Shown here piece after piece: positions 25,471-32,038 of a stretch of 32,038 nt of DNA (position 1 is the first letter of the stretch; every line of letters starts with the position of its first letter). The translations under genes were made by a program, and so were the position numbers. The notes under the pieces were generated by a model, which did not search any database, was not told where the DNA came from, and was given only the letters and a program-made list of their open reading frames with translations. The DNA is taken from NCBI GenBank assembly GCA_029938045.1, contig JAPYOT010000016.1, forward strand, positions 1-32,038. The letters run 5' to 3'. The DNA is from Fidelibacterota bacterium (GTDB lineage Bacteria > Fidelibacterota > Marinisomatia > Marinisomatales > TCS55).

Positions 25471-27915
25471 TTAATTAGATTTATTGTTGAATGGGTTTTC
25501 AAATGTACATCCGAATGTGGTGCCGATTGGCGATCCTGGCGGTGCTTTTGGTACCTTTATGGGTTCAAATTCTTCTGGTTCATCCAGGAAGGTTTTGATT
25601 CGATGTTGAAGCATATTGAAATGGGCTTTATCTCGGGATGATTTTCCACGGTTACGGGACAATTTAATTGATAATGAATTCACTTGCGCCATGGCGATCG
25701 ATTGGGCAGCGGGGGATGTATTTTTATTTATAGTCAAACTCATGAGATGATCGAGGATGACAAAATCAACATTCCGTTTTATTTCACCCTCAAGTCCTGC
25801 AGGGGCCGATTGTAATATTGTTTCTTTAAGTATTTCGTTTAAAACTTTTTCCAATCCCGGTTGTTTGGTATTTCGAGCGTTGTATTCAACCAAACGTGTT
25901 GCCCGGGCAGGATGAAAGATCATTCGACAAGTCAGGTTGGCGGCAGTTTCCGCAAGGCTGACGCCATCAAATGTAACACTGGTTCTGGAATTAAAAGATT
26001 CACGGGTTCGGCCTCGTCCAGAAGCACGGGGAGGAATAAGTTGAAGAAGTTCCTCTCTTAAAGTTAATGCATCCGGTTGTAGTGTACCGATGAGCCCATC
26101 CAAGGCTTCCATTTGGAATTTTGGGTCGAGGAATTCTGTTACCATTTGGCCGTCACCTCGAAGGGCATAAGTGAAATTCAATCCACCCACCACTTTGGCT
26201 GCACCTTCAATTTGAAACCGATGGAGAAAATATATAGGAACCAGTACATCCTCTATATCACTATAGGGTTGACCCATTCTAATATTATTCTCACCAAAAT
26301 TATCCAGTGCTACTTTACGGACTGCCATTAAATTTTGTAACTCGGATACTGGATCTTTTCCATTATCCCAAAGGTGAGCAGTGGGATGGGCAGAACCCAG
26401 TGGCCTTGCATCCTGATCTGTAATAAATGTGTATCCGCGACGGATACCATCTTGAATGATTTCTTCTAATGCTTCCTTTTCGTTGGTTCCTTTTGGGAAA
26501 TCCTGATAGCCGTAGGCGACAGATATTTTATCCCACTCCCCGATGCCCACACCATAGGCATCCTGCCATTCAATTTCCCCCTTTTGATTAACAGTAACTT
26601 TTGGGTGAGGGTAATCCATTACGGACGCACGATCAACCGTACTGGCGATATAGTTATGAGCCAATCCAATGGTATGTCCAATTTCATGTGCCACGAGTTG
26701 GCGGACTCTTGCCAAAGCTAATTCACGCATATAATCGGGGACTGCAGTGCCATTATCATAAGGTGCCAATAATCCGGTGGCAATGAGGTAATCCTGGCGC
26801 AATCTGAGTGAACCAAGAGATACGTTTCCCTTCAAAATTTCTCCTGTACGCGGATCGTCAACGGAACTGCCATAGGACCATCCTCGAGTGGCACGATGGA
26901 CCCAGTGAACCATATTGTATCGGACGTCCATGGGGTGCGCATCTTTCGGCAGTACTTTCATCTGGAAAGCATTTTTATATCCTGCCGCTTCAAAGGCTTG
27001 ATTCCACCAACCACCGCTTTCCAGCATGGCTGATTTCACCGGTTCCGGGACGCCGGGATCTATATAATAAATAATAGGTTCAACCGCTTCACTCGTTCTG
27101 GCATTGGGGTTTTTCTTGTGTAATCGATGACGCGTTATCACCCGTTTGTAGATGGATTCGTCCAATGGTGCAGCATAATCTTGAAAGGACATGGGGTAAT
27201 ATCCCGCTCGGGGATCATGATTTCTTGGCGTATAATTGTCATCTGGAAGTTCAACAAATGAATGATGGAGTCTCATCGTTATGGCGATTGCCGTCGGTGT
27301 GGTTTGTCTAACATATTTTCCCGGATTCGACCCTGTGTAGGTCATGAGAGCTTCCACTTCTGTATTGTTCGGAAAATTCATGGTAGCCGGGAGGTGAATG
27401 GCTGATCGACTTTTATCCACCTTGTAATTCCCCATGTTTTGATTTTTTAATCGAGAAACAATACCATGGGCATCATTCAGAAAAAAGTCTGTGGCATCAA
27501 CTAAAACACGGTTGTCCTCTTCTGCTTCTACTGTAAACCCCCAAAGGGTAGATTTTGCAAACCCATCCTCAACCGACTTTTTTTCACGGGGATCATCAGT
27601 CACAGCCCGGTAATAATAATTGGGCTGAATCATTAACACTTTCGGGCCGACTCGATGAAAATATACAATTCTTCCATTGCCCAACTGACCCCGGTCCAGG
27701 CCCACATCATTGGAACCCATCCCTGCCATGAGTGAATTCACATATAGGAATTCTTCATTAAAATCGGAAATTTCCAGCCATAGTTTTCCCGTTTCATTTT
27801 CCCAATAAAGATTTAAATATCCATCCATTTTATCCATGGATTTTGTTTTATCAGCGATTGATTCAGCGAAACCAAGTCCGATCAACATTAGAAAAAGGAT
27901 ATATTTTTTCACCAT
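25471..27915 (-). CDS. Secreted zinc metalloprotease, metzincin type (DUF5117/DUF4953 family)
   Basis: The 814-residue protein has a signal peptide (residues 4-17). The catalytic motif HEIGHTIGLAHN (His410, Glu411, His414, His420) is the metzincin HExxHxxGxxH, followed by a Met-turn SVMDYP (Met433). The long N-terminal region with GLDRGQLGN and RVGPKVLMIQPNY and the helical C terminus match the DUF5117/DUF4953 family common in Bacteroidetes relatives. It should degrade proteins in the periplasm or outside the cell. GAGGAGG (27918-27924) lies only two bases before the ATG but five before a GTG second codon at 27912-27910, so either may initiate. It is 67 bases downstream of the helicase gene and directly upstream of the propeller gene. 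Confidence 0.92.
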   Translation of the reverse strand: MVKKYILFLMLIGLGFAESIADKTKSMDKMDGYLNLYWENETGKLWLEISDFNEEFLYVNSLMAGMGSNDVGLDRGQLGNGRIVYFHRVGPKVLMIQPNYYYRAVTDDPREKKSVEDGFAKSTLWGFTVEAEEDNRVLVDATDFFLNDAHGIVSRLKNQNMGNYKVDKSRSAIHLPATMNFPNNTEVEALMTYTGSNPGKYVRQTTPTAIAITMRLHHSFVELPDDNYTPRNHDPRAGYYPMSFQDYAAPLDESIYKRVITRHRLHKKNPNARTSEAVEPIIYYIDPGVPEPVKSAMLESGGWWNQAFEAAGYKNAFQMKVLPKDAHPMDVRYNMVHWVHRATRGWSYGSSVDDPRTGEILKGNVSLGSLRLRQDYLIATGLLAPYDNGTAVPDYMRELALARVRQLVAHEIGHTIGLAHNYIASTVDRASVMDYPHPKVTVNQKGEIEWQDAYGVGIGEWDKISVAYGYQDFPKGTNEKEALEEIIQDGIRRGYTFITDQDARPLGSAHPTAHLWDNGKDPVSELQNLMAVRKVALDNFGENNIRMGQPYSDIEDVLVPIYFLHRFQIEGAAKVVGGLNFTYALRGDGQMVTEFLDPKFQMEALDGLIGTLQPDALTLREELLQLIPPRASGRGRTRESFNSRTSVTFDGVSLAETAANLTCRMIFHPARATRLVEYNARNTKQPGLEKVLNEILKETILQSAPAGLEGEIKRNVDFVILDHLMSLTINKNTSPAAQSIAMAQVNSLSIKLSRNRGKSSRDKAHFNMLQHRIKTFLDEPEEFEPIKVPKAPPGSPIGTTFGCTFENPFNNKSN

Positions 27916-27982
27916 TACCTCCTCATTATGGAATCAAAGTCCACTAATTTAGATGCTATTCGTTATTTGTAACAGAAAAAAA

Positions 27983-30900
27983 TCAATCTTCCCAAGCCGG
28001 GCAGATGAAATCTTTATAGTCGCAGTACTGGCAATTATAATCACTCTTTTTTGTTTCAAAGGATCCTGTTCGAATGCCATTTGCAACTTCACGAATTTTT
28101 TCCCGACTTATTTCTAAATCATCCTCAGAGAAATTGTGTGATGACAAGGGATCATCCCCATACCGTAAAAAGTGTAAACTTGCATTTCCAGGATTACCAT
28201 TGATCCCGGGGACGGCATCACGTAAAATGGCTTCCGAATACAATGCCATTTGCAAATTATTTTCGGATTTTTCCTTCTTTTTACTTGTTTTATAATCTAC
28301 AATACCAAGCAAATCACCATCTTGATCAATACGATCAATCTTCCCTGAAATCTTTACATTAATATTATTCATGGTATAGGAAAAGGATTTTTCCCGTCCC
28401 AAAACATTAGGGGGGTTTTCTTGTATAAACCGAAAATAATCGGATAATAATTCTTCACCTTGCTTGCGAAATTCTTCCCCGCGCTGGCGGTATTCGAAAG
28501 AATCTTCACGCCAGTGTTTTTCAAGAAGATCAAATAACACTTTCTCAGTTTGGTCTGCAACTTCAAGTCCGTGAAATTCTTCCAATATGCTGTGCATAAT
28601 AGAACCAAACTCTCCAGTAGCACGCGTTTTTCTTTCAGGGATTTTATCAATGTATTTTAGCCTGTATTTCAACGGACAGGAATTGTAGGTATCAATTTTG
28701 GTAGAGGACAGATGAAGTATACCAGAGACATCCTTCGGTTGACCTGAATCGGTTAAATCTTTGGGGAGATCATCTCGTTCCATCTCTTCCAAAATTATTC
28801 GCGCGTTTTCCAATTGATTGGCAGCGATTTCCCGGTTCAAATCTGCCAAAAGTCTTTGGCGTCTTTCACTTAGTGAAACTGTTTTTTCTTCATGTTCATT
28901 CATGGTCTTAATCTCCATGGGCTGTGGTTTCAGGTTTTCTAATTCTTTTGTAAAAAGAGATTGTCTTTTCGTAGGTCCGTATAAATATAAATATGTTTCT
29001 GCGCGGGTGATACCTACATAAAATACGCGCCGTTCTTCCCGTTCGTGGAGGATTCGAAATGGGGTATCTGCATTCTGCTCCCAAGCCATCCAGGAGGTCG
29101 GTAATCGATTAATGGTTGGGTGTTTCTTTAGACTTGAAGGAAAACTTCCACTGTAGAGAAAAGGCATTATCACAACGGGGAACTGGAGTCCTTTGCTCTG
29201 GTGGATGGTCATTACTTGCACAGCGAGATTATCCTTTTCGAGTTCCGGCTGAGCAGCGTTCTGGTTCGAAGCCAAAGACATAACTTCCATAAAATCGAGC
29301 CAATTGCTGAAGGATGCATTGGGGTCTTTGTTGACAAATTGTTCAGCAAGATTTAAAATTTCACCTGCATTCGCAAGGTTAAGCCTTTGGGAATATCTAT
29401 ATGCCATCCGCATTGAAGTCATTAAATGAGTTTTTTTCAAAGCAGTCAATATTTCCCAAACCATTTCGTCTGCTTTTAACTTTTTTCTTAATGATTCCTG
29501 AAGTGTTTCGAATGAATGCATAACGAAAGTGATCTCTTTTGATTCTTTCCCTTGTGACTTTAGTTGGTCGAGTTTTTCTTCAATAGTGGTTTTATCCATG
29601 GATTGAAAAAATGTATTTGCCCATGTTTCGCCCAAATGTTCTCTCAGTATCCGGTATAATGCAAAGTGGGCATGATCATCTTTAGACAGTAAGTGTCCCC
29701 AAGCAAGGACATTTTTTACGATTGGTACATCAAAAAATTTCTCTATATGTATATCAACAGGAATGGCGGATCTTTGCAAGGCATCGGCCATATCTCTAAC
29801 ATTTGCCCACCCACGGCAAATGACGGCTATACCACCATAAAGTGCTTTTCCATTCTGGATTAAAGAATGCACTAAATCCGGCAAAGCTTCTAATGTTTCT
29901 TTTTTATTCATTTGAATCCATTGTGGTTTCGGTCCTGTCTTAGCATCGGGGAGGCAATTTAGATTCTTGGGTGTTCGATCTGGATTTTGGCTGATTGTAG
30001 CATTGGCAAGGTCAAGAATTTTCTGAGTTGACCTTCGGTTTTCCACCAGGGGAATTTCTGCATAATTCGGATGGGATTTATACCGATTTCGGAAATCTGA
30101 AATATTGTAATAATTCGCACCGCGAAACGAATAGATGCATTGATCCTCGTCTCCAACTACCGTAATGCTGGGATTGTTTTCTGCAATGAGATTCACAACT
30201 TTATTTAGAGCGTAATTGTTATCCTGATATTCATCGATAAAAATATGCCGGAATTCATTTCTAACTTGAGTAAGAACGGAAGGGTTGTTTTTTAGAACTT
30301 CGTAACACCCGAAAATCATATCGCCAAAATCTAAGGCATTATTTTTTGCCTTACCTTTTTGAAAAAACGCATGTGCTTTCACTAAATCATTTAACTGGGA
30401 ACTTACATCATTGAACCGTGTGCTCTCCGGGTGTATACCGGGAAAATTTTCTTCAAACCAATCCTGGGTATCTTCCATATTCTGAATTTTATTTTCCAGG
30501 TCAGCGGGTGAAAGCAGTTCATCACTAACCCTGTTGAAAAAAGGAATGAATGAGTCCTGAATGGCTTTAACGGGATTATCGGAGAAAACACGCGACTGTA
30601 TAAAATCCATTTCATCAAAGTGATGGATGAGATAGTAGAGAATATCGCTTTCCTGCCATAGCACATCATCCATACGGTTTTCAGGACCATACCGACGCAT
30701 AATGGAGTGGCAAAAACTGTGGAATGTGCCCACAAAAATTGATTCAGCCTCATTTCCAAGAATATGGTGAATGGTATGATTAGCCTCTGCAGTGGCTTTT
30801 TCTGTAAAGGTAAGTAAAAGAACATGTTTTGAATCAACTATTTTTGAATTAACCAGATAACGGATGCGATGCAATAAGGTAGATGTTTTTCCCGTTCCTG

Positions 30901-30991
30901 CTCCGGCTAAAATCATAAGTGGAGCCGGGGGATGGGTAATGGCTGAATCCTGGCTGGGGTTGGCATTGAAGTTTCTATTGGAATAGAGCAT
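27983..30991 (-). CDS. UvrD-type DNA helicase fused to a C-terminal PD-(D/E)xK nuclease with Fe-S cysteines
   Basis: The 1002-residue protein has all SF1A helicase motifs: Q motif Gln14, Walker A LAGAGTGKTS (28-37), Walker B FIDEYQDN, motif III GDEDQCIYSFRGA, motif IV ENRRSTQ, motif V TIHQSKGLQFPVV and motif VI FYVGITRAE. The last 230 residues form a Cas4/AddB-like nuclease: His800, Asp886 (GKIDRID), Asp899 and Lys901 (IVDYKT), framed by Cys772 and Cys987, Cys990 and Cys997, the four-cysteine pattern for a 4Fe-4S cluster. It likely resects double-strand breaks, as AddAB or AdnAB do. No partner subunit is in the window. No ribosome site is clear; the start is ATG at 30991. Confidence 0.92.
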   Translation of the reverse strand: MLYSNRNFNANPSQDSAITHPPAPLMILAGAGTGKTSTLLHRIRYLVNSKIVDSKHVLLLTFTEKATAEANHTIHHILGNEAESIFVGTFHSFCHSIMRRYGPENRMDDVLWQESDILYYLIHHFDEMDFIQSRVFSDNPVKAIQDSFIPFFNRVSDELLSPADLENKIQNMEDTQDWFEENFPGIHPESTRFNDVSSQLNDLVKAHAFFQKGKAKNNALDFGDMIFGCYEVLKNNPSVLTQVRNEFRHIFIDEYQDNNYALNKVVNLIAENNPSITVVGDEDQCIYSFRGANYYNISDFRNRYKSHPNYAEIPLVENRRSTQKILDLANATISQNPDRTPKNLNCLPDAKTGPKPQWIQMNKKETLEALPDLVHSLIQNGKALYGGIAVICRGWANVRDMADALQRSAIPVDIHIEKFFDVPIVKNVLAWGHLLSKDDHAHFALYRILREHLGETWANTFFQSMDKTTIEEKLDQLKSQGKESKEITFVMHSFETLQESLRKKLKADEMVWEILTALKKTHLMTSMRMAYRYSQRLNLANAGEILNLAEQFVNKDPNASFSNWLDFMEVMSLASNQNAAQPELEKDNLAVQVMTIHQSKGLQFPVVIMPFLYSGSFPSSLKKHPTINRLPTSWMAWEQNADTPFRILHEREERRVFYVGITRAETYLYLYGPTKRQSLFTKELENLKPQPMEIKTMNEHEEKTVSLSERRQRLLADLNREIAANQLENARIILEEMERDDLPKDLTDSGQPKDVSGILHLSSTKIDTYNSCPLKYRLKYIDKIPERKTRATGEFGSIMHSILEEFHGLEVADQTEKVLFDLLEKHWREDSFEYRQRGEEFRKQGEELLSDYFRFIQENPPNVLGREKSFSYTMNNINVKISGKIDRIDQDGDLLGIVDYKTSKKKEKSENNLQMALYSEAILRDAVPGINGNPGNASLHFLRYGDDPLSSHNFSEDDLEISREKIREVANGIRTGSFETKKSDYNCQYCDYKDFICPAWED

Positions 30992-31060
30992 ATGAAAAAT
31001 TAGTGAAACAATAATCGTATAAAAAACTATAAGTTTGTCCTAATGCAGTATTTAAAAAAT

Positions 31061-31078
31061 AAATATTGATCAATATTT
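31061..31078. promoter_or_regulatory. Perfect 18-bp palindrome between the helicase-nuclease and lipoprotein genes
   Basis: AAATATTGATCAATATTT is a perfect inverted repeat with a TTGATCAA core, roughly midway in the 161-base divergent gap (69 bases from the helicase start and 74 from the lipoprotein start). This position suits an operator for a dimeric regulator acting on one or both genes. No matching regulator is encoded here. Confidence 0.35.
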
Positions 31079-31152
31079 TAACTAATACATAGCTTAGTGC
31101 ATCTAATAGAGCAAATGAAACATTCGAAAATAACAAAAAAGGGGATAAGAAA

Positions 31153-32038
31153 ATGAAAAAAATAATCTTACCCATTTCAACATTTTTATTTTTGGCCATT
31201 GGATGTGATAATCCATTGCTGGATAATGCTGTTGATTTGGATAGTCAGGAACTTCAAGGCTTTTCGTCTGAATTGGCTTCAGACTTAGGTCTCAGTAAGT
31301 CATCCACAAAGAGTTTAAACGATGTTCTAAATCGCCATGGACGCGGGGGGAAACATCGTGAACCAGGCTTCTTATGGAAAATCGCTGGCGAACTGGCTGT
31401 TACGTTAACCGATGAAGAAAAAGCACGTCTGTTTGAAAAGATGGACGAAAAAGATATTCCATTATTTGGTGATAACAAAAAACGGGGCGCCAAATCCAAA
31501 GGTGGTAAAAAAGGAAAAAATGACTTTGGCGGTATCGTCCGGGTATTAACCGATGACCAAAAAGTAACCTTTAAAGCGATCATGGTCGCATATAAAGAAA
31601 AATTCAAAGTAATTCATGAACAGGTAAAAGATGGCTCTCTTTCTAAAGAAGATGCCGGTGTCGAAATGAAAGCTCTTCGTGAAGCAATGGAAGCAGAAAT
31701 TGATGCCTTGCTCACTGATGAACAAAAAGCACAACTTGAACAGAATAAAGCGGATCGGAAAGCGGATCGGGAAGCTTACCATGACTCTTCTAAAGCGGTT
31801 ATGGTTGAGGTATTAGGTTTAAGTGCGGATCAAGTCTCATTGTTTGACGCGATTAATTCTGAAGCGCGAGATGCCGCTAAAGCTTTATTCGAGCAAGCAA
31901 AGAATGGTGACTTGGATCGTGAATCACTCCGTGCGGCCCTAAAGAATTTATTCACTGAAAAGAACGATGAAATGGAAGCGCTCTTTAATGATGACCAACT
32001 TGAAATCATTAAAATCCATAAAGCTCTTGAATTACGGA
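31153..32038 (+). CDS. Lipoprotein with tandem LTxxQ (Spy/CpxP-like) helical repeats, partial at right edge
   Basis: An ORF opens at ATG 31153 and stays open to the window end (295 codons, no stop). AGGGG lies eight to ten bases before the start. The N terminus is a lipoprotein signal (MKKIILPISTFLFLAIGC, Cys18). The mature part is highly charged and helical. A half repeat starts at Leu85 (LTDEEKARLFEKM), then a basic GGKKGK linker. Two full units start at Leu132 (LTDDQKVTF) and Leu223 (LSADQVSLF), 91 residues apart. They align without gaps over about 70 residues with 22 identities, both ending in a second LTDEQ/FNDDQ motif. LTxxQ pairs mark periplasmic chaperone/sensor proteins such as Spy and CpxP. 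The function here is inferred from this likeness only. Confidence 0.85.
   Translation, partial: MKKIILPISTFLFLAIGCDNPLLDNAVDLDSQELQGFSSELASDLGLSKSSTKSLNDVLNRHGRGGKHREPGFLWKIAGELAVTLTDEEKARLFEKMDEKDIPLFGDNKKRGAKSKGGKKGKNDFGGIVRVLTDDQKVTFKAIMVAYKEKFKVIHEQVKDGSLSKEDAGVEMKALREAMEAEIDALLTDEQKAQLEQNKADRKADREAYHDSSKAVMVEVLGLSADQVSLFDAINSEARDAAKALFEQAKNGDLDRESLRAALKNLFTEKNDEMEALFNDDQLEIIKIHKALELR

Noticed and set aside
1-32038. Search for CRISPR arrays, tRNA or rRNA genes, insertion sequences, prophage or attachment sites
   Set aside because: No spaced direct repeats, cloverleaf sequences, transposase or integrase frames, or terminal inverted repeats were seen on either strand.

Overview
This 32 kb window reads as ordinary chromosome of a low-GC (about 40% by eye), Gram-negative bacterium. 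Support for an outer membrane comes from Sec, Tat and lipoprotein signals, an outer-membrane barrel ending in an aromatic residue at the left edge, a second predicted barrel protein, and a peptidoglycan-turnover family. The gene families (DUF5117-type metzincin, BNR/VPS10-like secreted propeller, UMF1-type MFS, N4-GlcNAc-asparaginase, DUF1343) fit the Fibrobacteres-Chlorobi-Bacteroidetes relatives. A marine Marinimicrobia (SAR406)-like organism is my best guess, but this is inference without phylogeny. No phage, transposon, CRISPR, tRNA or rRNA is visible. Gene density is very high; the longest gene-free stretch is about 200 bases.

Layout. (1) Bases 1-60: tail of a likely outer-membrane barrel gene. 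(2) 181-3216, minus: a compact operon of an M20 carbamoylase-type hydrolase, a pyridoxamine-phosphate-oxidase-like flavoprotein and a LACTB-like serine hydrolase. (3) 3332-13099, plus: a polA-led run with overlapping or nearly touching genes: DNA polymerase I, ABC ATPase, ABC-2 permease, nucleoside-deoxyribosyltransferase-like protein, alanine racemase, NamZ/DUF1343-like protein, outer-membrane protein and UMF1 transporter. (4) 13100-13263: an intergenic structured element ending in a terminator-like stem, with a possible short promoter in front. (5) 13264-16581, plus: hotdog thioesterase, a secreted SH3-like protein and acetyl-CoA synthetase. (6) 16586-17472, minus: OsmC-like protein and cupin. 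(7) 17676-21230, plus: leucyl aminopeptidase, HD-domain protein, RmuC and a small lipoprotein, each overlapping the next by 1-4 bases. (8) 21227-30991, minus: UvrD-type helicase-nuclease, then a secreted metalloprotease, a giant BNR propeller protein and a Tat-exported glycosylasparaginase. (9) 31153 to the right edge, plus: a lipoprotein with tandem LTxxQ helical repeats, open at the window end.

Biology. Many genes serve breakdown of proteins and amides: metzincin, propeller partner, glycosylasparaginase, M17 aminopeptidase, M20 amidohydrolase. With acetyl-CoA synthetase and a thioesterase this suggests a peptide- and acetate-using heterotroph. The polA run mixes replication with wall precursor supply (D-alanine) and wall turnover.

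No clear new defence or mobile system was found. The best candidates for something undescribed are the structured intergenic RNA at 13134-13218, the tandem-repeat lipoprotein at the right edge with an 18-bp palindrome in its divergent promoter region, a DUF1343 protein lacking the usual PEHG motif, and an ABC ATPase altered at three catalytic motifs.
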